From contig JALJCO010010548.1 of NCBI GenBank assembly GCA_023101725.1, positions 62,001-126,000 on the forward strand: a stretch of DNA of 64,000 bases, given 5' to 3'. Within the stretch, counting starts at the first letter, position 1, and each line of letters opens with the position of its first letter. A model generated the notes under the pieces. The model searched no databases, was not told the origin of the DNA, and saw only the letters and a list, made by a program, of their open reading frames with translations. This DNA is from Atherinomorus stipes. Lineage: Eukaryota > Chordata > Actinopteri > Atheriniformes > Atherinidae. Below, in pieces: positions 10,831 through 24,700 of the stretch. A program made the position numbers and the translations under genes.

Positions 10831-11203
10831 GAACGGACAGCGTGCGCGCATCTTTTCTTCTTCTTCTATTGTAGCTGCAGTTGGCAAACAGCAGAATGGT
10901 TCTTTATCGCCCCCACTGGTCGAGACTGTTTTTTTTTTTTTTTTTTTTTTTTTACCTTTTTCCTTCATTTATGGATTTATATTCAGCTATTTTCTTCATC
11001 ATGATGTGACCTACAGCACCCCCCCCCCCCCAAAAAAAAAAAAATCAAAATTATGTTAGAATGTAAAGAAAAACAGGATCCAACACTTTCCCAATCCCAG
11101 CAGAACACAAACAACCATAAATTCAAAAGAAAATAGCATCCTAGTAGAACATAAACAACCATCAAATGATGATAAATAAGACATTCTAGTATTTGATATG
11201 TAC

Positions 11204-11205
<2 letters not shown>

Positions 11206-11251
<46 letters not shown>

Positions 11252-11283
11252 TAATATATACATATATATATATATACATATAC
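11206..11283. repeat. (TA)n microsatellite
   Basis: A TA tract with minor interruptions. Confidence 0.9.
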
Positions 11284-11286
11284 ACA

Positions 11287-11705
11287 CAGCAGGGGAAAAA
11301 AGAAAATATATTTCTAGTTGAACTATTGACATGAAATTTTCACCAGATGTTGACAATGACTCAAGTGATGCACACATACAAAGACATCCCAACATTTATG
11401 TCCATGAATTAAGTTATGTGTAATATAGTGAAATTATATTTTCCTGTTAATATGTTAATTATGTCATTTTATTGTACCAGTTATCCTTTTATGTACAGCA
11501 CTTTGTGATTTTTATCTGTGAAAAGCGCTTTATAAATAAATTTTACTTACTTACTTACTGTTACACAGGGAATAAATATTGAACACATGAAACCTTATTA
11601 TTGCAAACACACTGAAGGCATTGGTTCCAGGTGCATTTCTGAACTTCTGAAAGTTCCAGTGAGCACCATTGGGCACCGGAAATGGAAAGAACACGGCTAC
11701 TGTAC
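11287..11705 (+). mobile_element. Tc1-like transposon, 5' fragment, interrupted by LINE tail
   Basis: From CAGCAGGGGAAAAAAG onward it matches the long terminal repeat of the Tc1 copy at 37577-38800 (ATATATTTCTAGTTGAACTA, ATTTTCACCAGATG, ACACAGGGAATAAATATTGA). It continues into GCAAACACACTGAAGGCATTG, the start of the transposase region, and then fades. A retroposed tail is inserted at 11434-11562. Confidence 0.7.
11434..11562 (+). mobile_element. LINE-type 3' tail inserted in Tc1 fragment
   Basis: The stretch GTACAGCACTTTGTGATTTT then AAAAGCGCTTTATAAATAAA and a (TTAC)4 tail interrupts the Tc1 sequence. The same tail type lies at about 41265-41327. Fish L2/CR1-like retroposons end this way. 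Confidence 0.6.
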
Positions 11706-12590
11706 ATGATGCTGCAACTGTAAATGATAATGTTGATGTTTTGGTGTCTTTCAGTATTTTAACGCAGGTTATTTCACATTTTGCTTTGGTAAATTTATAA
11801 TGTTACTATTGCACTTTATATTTGAACATTTTCCACTGAATACATTTCAATGATCTTAACCTGTATTTATGTTATTTCATAACTGAAAGAAGTTTTTAAT
11901 CTTTTTATTGTTAAATTTACTCATCAGTATCATTTATTATTGTTTTAAAAGCATTTTTTTCCCCAGAACTTCTGTTCTCAAGTTTTACTTATATTTAATA
12001 TTGGACTTACATTCAAGTTATTAATGCAAACACAACAATTATGCAATTTTTCTTAAGGGACCAAACGTATCGATGAAGAAGTACCAACCCTAGATCTGAT
12101 ATGTTAAATGAGGATGCGAGATTATTTGTTTCGTAACACTAAAGGGAAATTATACCAATAATTTTCAGTTGAATAATATAGTTTTGAAAATCTTTTTAAG
12201 GAAGAATGATACAGATTATTACTGCATCAGAAGTATCTATAAAGAGCTATGAGCGTGCCACGGGGAGTGAGATGGATCTTTCTGTAGATATGATCCGAAA
12301 CTGAATTTTATTTCAAAAGATTATCTCATATCTGTGAACTGGAAAACTAAAGTGTTATCAGACACTGGTTGAATCTTCTGCAAGAGCACATAACTTTGGG
12401 AAAAATGGTTCACATCAACAGGGGAAATACTTTATATCTACATTCAAAACAACATGGCTTCCATTCTTATTGCATTTTAACTTAACAGACTCATAGGACT
12501 TTCCTATTTCTCCTTCTCATCCCTTTTTTAAAATCAATAATTTATTCATAATTTCTCTTCCTGAATTATTATTATTATTAATTTACTCAG
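11706..12590. other. Intergenic sequence, no gene seen
   Basis: AT-rich DNA between the divergent fbl and sacm1l genes; no clear terminal repeats, coding or RNA signal. Confidence 0.4.
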
Positions 12591-12593
12591 TCA

Positions 12594-12685
12594 GTCATTT
12601 TCTGTACCGCTTATCCAGTTCAGGGTCGCAGGGGTTGCTGGAGCCTATCCCAGCTGTTATCAGGCGAGAGGCAGTCTGTATTTAT
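12594..12685. repeat. Dispersed repeat fragment
   Basis: The segment TTTCTGTACCGCTTATCC through GGAGCCTATCCCAGCTG to GGCGAGAGGCAG is a very widespread fish retroposon-related sequence. Short fragment only. Confidence 0.6.
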
Positions 12686-12689
12686 TATT

Positions 12690-13137
12690 TATTATTATTT
12701 ATTATGACTGTAAACAAGGTACATTCACAGTTTAGTTTTTTTTCCCTTTTTTTTTCGCTACAGGAATAGCATTTGACAGCTTCTACTGACTTTTATTCTC
12801 CCAATTTTGTACGTGTTCTAATGTTTTTTGTTGGTTTTTTATGAGTTGTCTGCTGACTTGCACTGCACGTGGCTTTGTTTACTTTGTTTAGTGTGTTTAG
12901 TACTGTCTTGTGTATATTTTAGGTGAAACCCCCATCTTTTTTTCTTTTTTTGTGTGAGTTTTTTTGTTTTGTTTGTCAGGCTACTTTATTTTTCATTTTT
13001 AATACAAGTTGATTATATGTATCAAGTGAAAATAAAGTTGTCCTCCGAAGAAGGGAGTGGTGGTGGCTCCAAAAACTTGTTGTGTGTGTGTGAAGTTAGT
13101 ACATTATGTCAGAAAATGTCATCTTCTTTTACTTGAG
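12690..13137. other. Intergenic, T-rich, no gene seen
   Basis: T-rich low-complexity DNA just upstream of the GC-rich sacm1l 5' region; no feature recognised. Confidence 0.4.
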
Positions 13138-13297
13138 CTTCCTCCCGCTTCCAGAAGAGGGCGCTAATGCAGCATCCAGTTGCTGTGAAAGCTGTTCGTG
13201 ATGTGAAGAACGAAGAAGAAGCGGCGGCATCGGACGCTCCAGAGAAGCGTAGAAGAAGAAGCAGATGACACGTCACGGAGGTTACATCGGAGGGAAG
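13138..13297 (+). promoter_or_regulatory. sacm1l 5' leader / CpG-rich promoter region
   Basis: A switch from T-rich to GC- and GAA-rich sequence precedes the sacm1l start codon. No TATA box is seen, as in many housekeeping genes. TGACACGTCACG near 13266 resembles a CRE/E-box composite. The transcription start is inferred, not visible. Confidence 0.35.
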
Positions 13298-16200
13298 ATG
13301 GCCAGCACTTATGAGAGTTTCAGATTGTAAGTGATGATCCAGGTGAAGTGAACTTCCCACGCATGTTTGCTTTTCCGTTCGTGTGTCAGGAAAAGGCTCG
13401 CGAGCCTCTGTGTGGAGCTCGCGCGGCTCATTTGGTCGCAGAAACTCTGAGCTAGCTTGTTCAGCTGAGGCTAACACAACATCTGACACCGGAGAAAGTT
13501 TTTCTGGAGTCGCGATAAGTTTGATGTCAGTCAGGTTTGAATGATCTGGAACATCGCAGGGCGTGGTTCCGGTTCCGAGAGAAGGTTCATATGCTCAGAC
13601 AGCCGAACTTCCAGTTAGCTGAGGCTAACATCTGGAAACGGCTAGCCGCGGATCCTTGGTGTTATTTCCAGGTGCAGGGTTCATCAGACTAACTGCTGGG
13701 GTCTCGCGCCTCTGTCACGCAGGCACACCACGCCGGAGAAGTTTTACGCCGAGGCTTGCGATGATGATGACTCCGTGGATGATGTCCTGGTGATTGACCG
13801 AGTATCGAATGAGATGACCCTCGCGGGTAAGATCAGAGAAGAACCAGCTGTGACTGACAGCTGTCAATCATTCACCGGTACATGGAAGCAGCTGAGAGGG
13901 CAGATCTGACGTCACCTCCATCACCCTCCTTCACATAACAGCATTTACCCCGAAACATTCACAACCAGCTCACAAAGTTGTGTCATCAGTGGTGGATGAA
14001 TGATGTTGTGTTATTGTGTGTGTGACGTCATCAGCGGTGGATGTGTGATTGGAGAGCAGGAGAAAGAAATTATGTTTCTGCGTGATTGTAGGTCAAACAC
14101 AGAAGAGCTGCTGTTATTTAGGGATGTTATGATGATAGATTTTCTTGATCCGCTTATGTGATCACGATGAATTTCCTTTTATTAGATGGAAAGTCGCTTC
14201 TACACTTCTTTTAGTCAAAAAGAAAAAGTACAAAGTATACTGGAAAAGTATAGTTGGCCTAGTTTCCACGTTGAGGTCACAACTTTTCCCTGAAGACCAG
14301 TTCTAGCCAGACTTATATGGACAGTAGATCGTGGATCGGGATCCCTGGACATCTTCTGGTTTGCAAGGAAAAGAATCTTGTTAGTTTCCGTGGCAGACCC
14401 CAGCATTTATGATCCTCAGCATTTGTGCACCGATATGCTTTGTAGCTAAAAGATTTGCTGCTGGTTTGAGGGTAGTAACGCCACATATTGATGTGTTACA
14501 GATTTTCTTGCATTTGCTCACTTTGCATTTTGTGAATTGATAAAAAATAAACAATCAGGTAACAGAATTTTTTTCACGCCTGCCTAAAACTTTTGCACAG
14601 TACTGTTTGTGTGCATATATATATATATTACATACATACATATATTTATATATAAAGAAATCCAAACGTTTATGTCTATAATTTATGTGTAAAATAGAGA
14701 AATGACACAGGGAATTTATGTACAAAAGCCTTTGTTGGTGGTTCCAGCCTCCAGATGCCTCCTGTATGGAGAAACCAGTGGAATACGTTGCTCAGGTGTG
14801 ATGTTGGTCCATTCTTCCACAAACTTCAATACTTTCCCCCCCGCTGTGTGTATATATACTGTATGCACCTTCGGCATTTTGGGCTGCCTGAAGATCCTGA
14901 GCAGAGGCCTTACTAAACTCCTGATAGAGGGAGTTCCAGTCAAGCCGGGGCATGATGCTAAGCAGAAAAGAAAACTGGACCAGGTCCGCCTGAGCTCAGA
15001 TCAGCTGATGGCGTTTTATTCTCTGTCTCCAACGTTGTCGTGTTCAGTGAGGAGGGACATTCCCGTGTCGGCGGAAAGCAAGCTTATATGTGGAATCATG
15101 GGGACTATCCGCTTGGTAGCAGGTAACTCCAGCATTTTCCAGCATTTTCTAGCCAGTTTGGAGGTGGGAACGAACTTCCCGCGGGGTCTCATCTCCGGCC
15201 TCCTGCTTCTCAGGGACCTACCTGATAGTCATCACAAAGAAGATGAAGGTGGGGGATCTGATGGGCCATGCTGTGTGGAAGGCTCTGGACTTTGAGATCA
15301 TCCCGTACAAGAAGACAATCCTGCATCTCACCGACAGTCAGGTGGGTTCCCCACATTCTGCTGTGCATGGGTCTGAGGATGTGTTTGCTGTGCCGTATTT
15401 GGCCGGTCCTGCGTGTTTCTAAACCACTAACAGACTGAATGATGTGTCTTCTCTGCTCATTTTATCTTCATCGCAGCTCTCTGATGTGCAGAGGTGGGTA
15501 GAGGAGCAAAAATTGCTCTCAAGAGTAGTGTTACTTCAAAATAGCATCGAAGTATGCTGAGGTAAAAAGTAGTCGTCTCAAACTATTGGATTAAAAGACT
15601 GCTGAAGGACTGTATGAGGCCGGATCAGTCTCATAAAGAATGAACTCACACAGGATTTTTCACAAATGCACACACTCCGTTCACAAATGTAATTTTTATC
15701 AACACTCTTCATATAAATTCAGAAACTGAAAAGAAAAGGAGCAGGACGGGAGTTTTACTTCCATAAATACACCACGTGTGCCCTCTGTCCAATCAGAAAC
15801 CTTCCCCGTCCCCAGATCTGAGGTGGAATTAGATAAACATGTTTTTCAGGTACCTCCGTAGTTATAATGAATGTAGGAAACCCCATGATACAAGTTTAGT
15901 TTTCTCTAAATCCTCGTGTCTCCCCATCCATCCCTTCTGTGTTTTACTCTGTCACCTCATATTTTCCAGGAAGGATGTGTCCAATCATGCGGTGCAGTGA
16001 TCCCCAGCCCTGACCCTCATGGCCCGCTCTCCTGCAGGTGTCAGATGTTTCCCTGCTGCAACGCACCTGCTTCAGATTAAACGGATCTCTGACAAGTTCT
16101 GCACAAGACTCCACTAATCTGAGTCAGATATGCTGCAGCAGGGAAACACTGACGTTCTGCAGGTGTGTGGGCCCTGACGGGGGCTGGGATCCCTGATGTG

Positions 16201-18637
16201 GGGGATGTAGAAAACACCTTCTCCAACACACCTGAATCAAATGGCTGAATCCCCCCCTGCATGCCACTCAGCTCTGCAGAGGCTGGTAACGACACGTTCA
16301 TTTGAATCAGGTGTAGGAGCGGGGACACGTGAGGGTCACGGCTCCCCACCAATGCTCTAAAAATTGTAGGATAGTATTTTTTGAACCCTGGACTTCGGCC
16401 CCCCACTGAAAAAGGTGAATTGGGGATGCTGACAGGTATCATCTGAAACAAGTAAAGTAATTTGGGTAACATGCTCTCCGGATGCTCTCAATGCGGCCAA
16501 TAAGGGATAGAGGAAGTGCTGACCATCGGTCCAAAACGCTGCTGATATTTTGGATCAGGCAATCGTAATTGGCATCGTACAGTTTTTAATTGAGGTTGGT
16601 ACATGAATGCCAGATGACATAGAGTGGCTTTAACAAATCCTGAGAAAAGTCAAACAAGATACAGATCCTATATGTGGAGGCACTGGTACATGAGCTTGTT
16701 TTTACTGCAGTGTAACACGGTGTGCTCACATCTGGTTTTATCTACTGTGTGTTTATGTATTTTTAACTGTTTTTACGTGTTTAAATGTTTTGTATGTTCT
16801 TCTGATATGGACCTCCCTTTTGTGTCCGGAATAAAGCATTACACAGTATAATGCCTAAATACTTAAAACCATTTAGCGGCCATTTAAACCCACTCTGTAG
16901 TTTAGTTGTCTCTGTAATCTTACAACTTTGTCCATGGCCATCGTTTTGTCAACGTTTATTTTATAGCCTGAGAAATAGGGCTGGGTAAAATATCAATACA
17001 CTGAAATATCGCGATATATTCATATGCTGATATCATATAAATAATTAAAAATGTGGTATTGATCTATCAAGATTTCGTCGTTCAGTTACGTAATCTTGTA
17101 GGTTTTTGTGAAATCTCGGGAATTTGTAAATCACTTTTTAAACGTTGTCTTAATGTGATCTTTTTTCATGTTACCCCTACATAATATACAGTCCTCAAAA
17201 TTATTCATACCTCAATTAAAGGAATAGTTCACCCACAGAATGATGGTCCTTCATCTTCTACTCACCCTCATGCTGAGCAAGACTCCGGAGCACTTTTTAA
17301 TATCTCAAATGCAGCCGGAGATCAGACAGGTTTTCGTTTTCCCCCAACTTTCATATAATGGAGTTCACCGGGGCTCAAACCAAAAAGGTCCATAAAAGTC
17401 CACAAAAACTTGTCAATATTCCTCCATACTGCTCGTCCAATGTAATCCAAGTGTCCTGAGTGGGTAGCGTCCAGAATTTACTCCAAACGACATCATTTAG
17501 TATATTTTTAGAGCCTAAATAGTTGTACAGAGGAATGGTTTTGCAGTTCCTGCCTTGAGCTTGATATTAAATAGACTAAGAAGATGACTCTGACTTTTGT
17601 CATCTAAACAGAGACTGCTGGTCCAGAAGTACAAATATTTGGGCACTATTTTCAACATCTTGCTCAAATTCTCCTCGAACACAGAGGAGACACAGTACTT
17701 ACTTAGAAAACTAAAATCATTTGGGGTTAGCAAGACCAGCCTTACTACATTTTACTATGCTTTTACAGAAATGTGATCACCTTCTCTTTTAATAGCTGAA
17801 CGCCGGCGGCTTCCGTTGTATCATGAATGCGCAAATGGAAAGTGCAATGAATGTACTTCTGTTTAGGCAATAAGAATAAACTAAATGATGTCGTTTGAAG
17901 TAAATTCTGGATGCTACCCACTCAGGACACTTGGATTACATTGGACAAGCAGTATGGAGGAATATTGACAAGTTTTTGTGGACTTTTATGGACCTTTTTG
18001 TTTTAGTCACTGGTCACCGGCTGCATTTGACAGATTAAAAAATGTACTCCAGAGTCTTGCTCAGCATGAGGGTGAGTAGAAAACGAACACACATCATTCT
18101 GTGGGTGTACTATTCCTTTAAAGAAAAAGCTAAATTAACAATCGTAATTCAAATAACAAGAAACACTGACAATAAATACAAATTTACAAAATTATAATTT
18201 AGTGAAATAAATTATTGCTTTTAATTATGGTTGAAAAGAAAAATAAAAACCCCCAAAACAAAACAAACTGTCCCAAACACATTAGCACACCTTTCCCATG
18301 AACAGTGGACCAATTTACCTGTCAACAGGTGCAGAAGTTGTTTTGAACATTACAGAAAACACCTGATTGCAGTGATTGTCTCAAAGTGCTCAACAAAATT
18401 TTAGCTTTGGAGCCCCATCATGCTTGTTTTTTTTTTTTTGTGTGTGTTTGTTTTTCATATTTCTTTTGAAACACAAGTGAAAATCAGTTTCAAGATTTTC
18501 ATTGAATTTTTATTTATTATTACTTTTGTCAATTTCAAGTTATGTCACTGACAGCTGATTTATTTTACTACTTTTACTAATTGGAGGGTATGAATAATTT
18601 TGAGGATGACTGTGTGATGTGTGTATGTATGTATATA

Positions 18638-18718
<81 letters not shown>

Positions 18719-21700
18719 AAAAAAAAAAAAAAAAAAAAACAACTAAAAAGTTACCCTGGTAAATGTAACTCATCACTACCCACCTCAGCTGATGTGTTAT
18801 GGAGGTTAAGTGCTGTTTGTGTTTCCCTTGGTGTCCTCTAGATGGCAGCAAAGCTCTGGAACCTCCACTCTGCAGCAAACGCTGCATCATGTGCAGAGTT
18901 GAGGGACATAAAAACTTTTTGTTGGCTTGTCTTGCAGATGCAGGACAACAAAACCTTCCTGTCCATGATCAGCAGCGTGCTTCACACAGATGCCTTCTAC
19001 TTCGCCACAGACTACGACCTCACCCACACTCTGCAGCGGCTGGCAAACACCAGCCCCGAGTTTCAGGACATGAGCCTTCTGGAGAGGGTAAGAGAACCAC
19101 CTGCCCAGCACCGTGTCCGAGGTGTTAAACATCCCTCAGCTGCTGGGCAAGAGAACCAACCACTACTGCGGCTTTGGGCTGTAGATGCGTTTGGGAAAAT
19201 GTTCAGCGTCCAGATAACAGACTTCCTGTTCTCTTTGTTCAGGCAGATCAGCGTTTTGTCTGGAACGGACACCTGCTGAGGGAGTTCATGAACCAGCCAG
19301 AGGTAAGATCAGTTAGATGTCCTCAGTAAGAGCCACGAGTTAACGTTTCACTGTCTCCGTGAAGTTTCCACGGAGCTGCCGCCGCGGAAACTTCACTGTT
19401 ATTGATGACTGGATTGGTCTGGGCTGGAGGACGAAAGCACAGTCATTGGCATGGGGTCGTCTAGACCAGACTGTGAGCGTGTGGACGTTTGTTTTGTCCA
19501 TCTGTCCGTGTGCTTTCATCAATTTTCTTTAAAATAAAATTACATTAAAAATTAAATCATCATGAAACAAACTACAAGAGGAATTTAGGGATGCTGTTCG
19601 TCTGCAGAGAGGTCATTCAGTTCATTTTCAGCTCGGGTTTTATTTTTATTGTACCACTTTACAACAAAGTTGTCTGAAAGCACTTTTAAAAATGCAGTTT
19701 GATTATAATCCGGTCCAGTTCACTTTTCCGCTCCGTTTGTCCGGTCCATTTCACTTTAATCCAGTTACGATCCAGTCCATTTCACTTTAATCCAGTTATA
19801 ATCCAGTCCATTTCACCTTAATCCAGTTATGATCCAGTCCATTTCACTTTAATCCAGTTATGATCCAGTCCATTTCACCTTAATCCAGTTATAATCCAGT
19901 CCATTTCACTTTAATCCAGTTATGATCCAGTCCATTTCACTTTAATCCAGTTATGATCCAGTCCATTTCACCTTAATCCAGTTATGATCCAGTCCATTTC
20001 ACCTTAATCCAGTTATGATCCAGTCCATTTCACTTTAATCCAGTTATAATCCAGTCCATTTCACCTTTAATCCAGTTATGATCCAGTCCATTTCACTTTA
20101 ATCCAGTTATAATCCAGTCCATTTCACCTTAATCCAGTTATGATCCGGTCCATTTCACTTTAATCCAGTTACGATCCAGTCCATTTCACTTTAATCCAGT
20201 TATAATCCAGTCCATTTCACCTTAATCCAGTTATGATCCAGTCCATTTCACCTTAATCCAGTTATGATCCAGTCCATTTCACTTTAATCCAGTTATAATC
20301 CAGTCCATTTCACCTTTAATCCAGTTATGATCCAGTCCATTTCCCTTTAATCCAGTTATAATCCAGTCCATTTCACCTTAATCCAGTTATGATCCAGTCC
20401 ATTTCACTTTAATCCAGTTATGATCCAGTCCATTTCACTTTAATCCAGTTATAATCCAGTCCATTTCACCTTTAATCCAGTTATGATCCAGTCCATTTCA
20501 CCTTTAATCCAGTTATGATCCAGTCCATTTCACTTTAATCCAGTTATGATTCAGTCCATTTCACTTTAATCCAGTTATAATCCAGTCCGTTTCACCTTAA
20601 TCCAGTTATAATCCAGTCCAGTTCAATTTAATCCAGTTACGGACCCATCCAGCAGATCCAGTCCAGTTTTTCTTAATCCAGTTATGATTTAGTCCAGTTA
20701 ACTTTAGTCCAATTATGATCCAGTCTAGTTCAATTTAAAGCTCCAGTTATGATCCAGTCCAGTTCAATTTAATCCAGTTACGGTCCCTTCCAGTTGATCT
20801 AGTCCAGTTTCCCTTAATCCAGTTATGATCTAGTCCAGTTCAGAACCTCCATCAGAACCAGGACCAGGAAGTAGGTCCTTGTTCCTGGACTGGCTGGGGT
20901 GGAGAGGATCAGAAAGAGGATGAACCAGCAGCAGAACCTTAACAGTTAGGACCATGTCTGAAGAACTGCAACAGTCCAAACATGGACGGTTCTGTCTGCG
21001 GGTCAACTTCATGTTTATTCAGAAGAAGAGTGATGATGATGACGACTAATCATATTTCTGCATCTATCTCTTTTCTTCTTTTACAGTTGCATAAGTTTGT
21101 TTTTCCCGTCATCCATGGCTGTATCCTTTCTTGGCTCATCTGATAGATGCATAGAGATAAATACTGTTATTGATCCCAAACCTGGTAAATTTCAGGTTCC
21201 AGCAGCGAGTCTGAGGAAGACGTGGACTTAAATTAACAAGTGAAGTAAAATGGTATAAAATCCAGTGTCTGCTGCAGCTCGTTTCTCTTTCTTAGAAAAT
21301 TAGCTTCATATCGGGACATGTGGTGTTCAGATCAAAGACTTCTTCAAACTAATGGAAACCAATAATCAGACTGGACTCGCCTGCAGTTTGTTGCGTCCTC
21401 CAGAGGCTGCAGGTGATCCTCCTCCATCAGGGTCCTCCAGAGGCTGCAGGTGATCCTCCTCCATCAGGGTCCTCCAGAAGCTGCAGGTGATCCTCCTCCA
21501 TCAGGGTCCTCCAGAGGCTGCAGGTGATCCTCCTCCATCAGGGTCCTCCAGAGGCTGCAGGTGATCCTCCTCCATCAGGGTCCTCCAGAGGCTGCAGGTG
21601 ATCCTCCTCCATCAGGGTCCTCCAGAGGCTGCAGGTGATCCTCCTCCATCAGGGTCCTCCAGAGGCTGCAGGTGATCCTCCTCCATCAGGGTCCTCCAGA

Positions 21701-24700
21701 GGCTGCAGGTGATCCTCCTCCATCAGGGTCCTCCAGAGGCTGCAGGTGATCCTCCTCCATCAGGGTCCTCCAGAGGCTGCAGGTGAACTAAAGCTGGATC
21801 TGGACCTCCCTTCACCGATGATTTCATTCACTGATGGATGTGGTGTTGCACTGGATGGAGGTCTATGAGATCCTGGTCTGGGCAGATGGAGGTCTGGGTG
21901 GACTAGATGGATGGAGGTCTAGGTGATCCTGGTCCAGGTGGTTGGAGGTCTTGGTGGTCCAGGTGGATGGAGGTCTGGATGGTCCAGGTGGATGGAGGTC
22001 CAGGTGATCCAGGTGGATGGAGGTCTAGGAGGTCTTGGTGGTCCAGGTGGTTGGAGGTCTGAGTGGTCCTGGTGGATGGAGGTCTAGGAGGTCTTGGTGG
22101 TCCAGGTGGTTGGAGGTCTGAGTGGTCCTGGTGGATGGAGGTCTAGGTGATCCTGGTCCAGGTGGTTGGAGGTCTTGGTGGTCCAGGTGGATGGATGTCT
22201 GAGTGGTCCAGGTGGTTGGAGGTCTTGGTGGTCCAGGTGGTTGGAGGTCTTGGTGGTCCAGGTGGATGGAGAGCCAGGTGGTCCAGGTGGCTGGATGTCT
22301 GAGTGGCCCAGATGGTTGGAGGTCTTGGTGGTCCAGGTGGATGGATGTCTGAGTGGTCCAGGTGGTTGGAGGTCTTGGTGGTCCAGGTGGTTGGAGGTCT
22401 TGGTGGTCCAGGTGGTTGGAGGTCTTGGTGGTCCAGGTGGATGGAGAGCCAGGGGGTCCAGGTGGATGGATGTCTGAGTGGTCCTGGTGGATGGAGGTCT
22501 GAGTGGTCCTGGTGGATGGAGGTCTGGATGGTCCAGATGGTTGGAGGTCCAGTTGGTCCAGTTGGTCCAGGTGGATGGAGATCTGAGTGGTCCTGGTGGA
22601 TGGAGGTCTAGGAGGTCTTGGTGGTCCAGGTTAATGGAGGTCTTGGTGGTCCAGGTGGTTGGAGGTCTGAGTGGTCCTGGTGGATGGAGGTCTAGGTGAT
22701 CCTGGTCCAGGTGGTTAGAGGTCTTGGTGGTCCAGCTGGATGGAGAGCCAGGGGGTCCAGGTGGATGGATGTCTGAGTGGTCCTGGTGGATGGAGGTCTG
22801 GATGGTCCAGATGGTTGGAGGTCTTGGTAGTCCAGGTGGATGGAGGTCCAGTTGGTCCAGGTGGTCCAGGTGGCTGGATGTCTGAGTGGTCCAGATGGTT
22901 GGAGGTCTTGGTGGTCCAGGTGGCTGGATGGTCCAGGTGGATGGAGGTCTTGGTGGTCCAGGTGGATGGAGGTCTTGGTGGTCCAGGTGGATGGAGGTCT
23001 GAGTGGTTGGTCTGATAAAGCGGTCCGGTTTCTAACGGACCAGTTCCTGCTGTGGTAAGGCTCCATCCATGATGCAGGAGGACCAGCAGGATCTTTGGCT
23101 GTTGTGGGTTTAAAGGGCTCCTGGTGGGACCCCCCCCCCCCCGATCTCAGCCCTGCCGAGAACCTGTGGAGCTCCTGAAAAGCAACATCTATGAGGGAGG
23201 GGGGCAGTAGACCTCCAAACAGAGACTCTGGGAGGAAATTCTGGTCTCAGAAAGATCCAGACAGAAACTATCCATGGACCTCCAGCTTCAGTGGTGAGAG
23301 TCGATGGGATGGCATCGGTGTCCATGGCAACGTGGAACTGGATCTGGAAACACGGTTTTTGTTTTTAGAAAAATGATCTGCATTAAAAAGTTACGACAGA
23401 TAAACTTTTTCAGTTCTTTCCAACCTGTTTGTTTGGAAACTTGTGGAGAACATCTGCACCGCCGCGTAGATCTGCAGATCCTCGGTGATGTACTGAAGTT
23501 TGTTCCTGTCGCCCGCCGTCATTTCTTCATGTTAACTCTGAACCAACCTCGTCGGCGTTGTTGGGCTCTTAACTCGTCTCTTGGCCAGTCATCACCATCC
23601 AGCCCTGCTCCATCAATCTGAAGGGGTTTGAGTGGAGCATCATCTCCAGGAGGAGCTGTTTCAGAGCAGGGGTCCGCTACTACGTCCGAGGTAACTTCTG
23701 CACACGGATCGTTTTTCAAAGGACGCTCACAACCACCAACACATCAGTCTTATCAGATCTACTGTCTGTAATGTCTTTAGTCCTTGTTGGTCATTAGGAA
23801 CATTTCCATCCTTCCGGATCATTTTCATAACATTTTGGACTAGGGGTGCACCGATTGCAGTTTTCTGGCCGATCACAGATCGCCGATCTTTAAAGGGGAA
23901 GTTCAGAATTTTTGACATAGGGCCTCATTTACAAGTGAGCCAGAATACTATTTATCACTGAAGACAGTTTCAACATATTTCATCCCGTTATTCTAGTTCC
24001 AAGAGGTTGCTGATGCTAATGCTAGTGGAAGTCAATAGGAATCTGCTAGCCTGTCATTAATAACAATCTTATCCACTCCACAGAAGATCCAAGACAAATC
24101 AGCAAGTTTATCTGTGTAAATGCCGTGTTAAACTAGTAAACTCGTGTTAAAAAAAAAAAGTAAAACTAGCCTTGTATGACAAATTTGGCTTTACATATTG
24201 AGGAACTAGTTTCTTACCAGCTTACTACCTTTACCAGTGTATTTCAGTTCATAGAGACATGGTGACAGTTAGTTTGATGAAAAAAAGTTTGAAATCGTCT
24301 TCAAAATCCGACATATCCTCATGCCTTTTAGACGTGGACATATTTTAGACTTTATATTTGTGTAATCAAATTCCTTCATGCATGTAGCAGCAGATGACAT
24401 CACTCAGCTGCCAAATACAGAAAGTAAAACTTTGTGAAGTGTCTCAGCAGCAACAATCAAAATGCAACGAAATGCAAGTTAGTTTTATTTGTAACGTTAT
24501 TCTATTAACACGTCATTTACACAGATAGTCTGAAGTTAGAAATGATTTGCCTCGAATGTTTTGTGTAGTGGATAAGATTGTTACTAATGACACGCTAGCA
24601 GATTCCTATTGACTTGCACTAGCATTAGCATTGGCGACCCACTGGAACTAGAATAACGGAATGAAATACGTTGAAACCATCTTCAGTGATAAGTAGTATT

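Larger units (their letters stand above)
17189..18612. mobile_element. Tc1/mariner-type MITE carrying a nested TTAA element
   Basis: The ends are inverted: CAGTCCTCAAAATTATTCAT at the left (TA at 17187-17188) and ATGAATAATTTTGAGGATGA ending at 18612. The outer element is split by the TTAA element at 17220-18117. The inner part around 18310-18430 is homologous, inverted, to 34100-34240. Confidence 0.75.

Noticed and set aside
16077..16472. 131-codon minus-strand ORF
   Set aside because: Overlaps a fold-back dispersed repeat and shows no recognisable domain or splice context.
19745..20640. CRISPR-like regularly repeated array
   Set aside because: Units are directly adjacent without unique spacers, in an intron of a vertebrate gene; these are minisatellites. 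The same applies to every other array in the window.
22166..23066. WSRW/GPGG repeat ORFs on both strands
   Set aside because: By-products of the 25-bp minisatellite in sacm1l intron 7.
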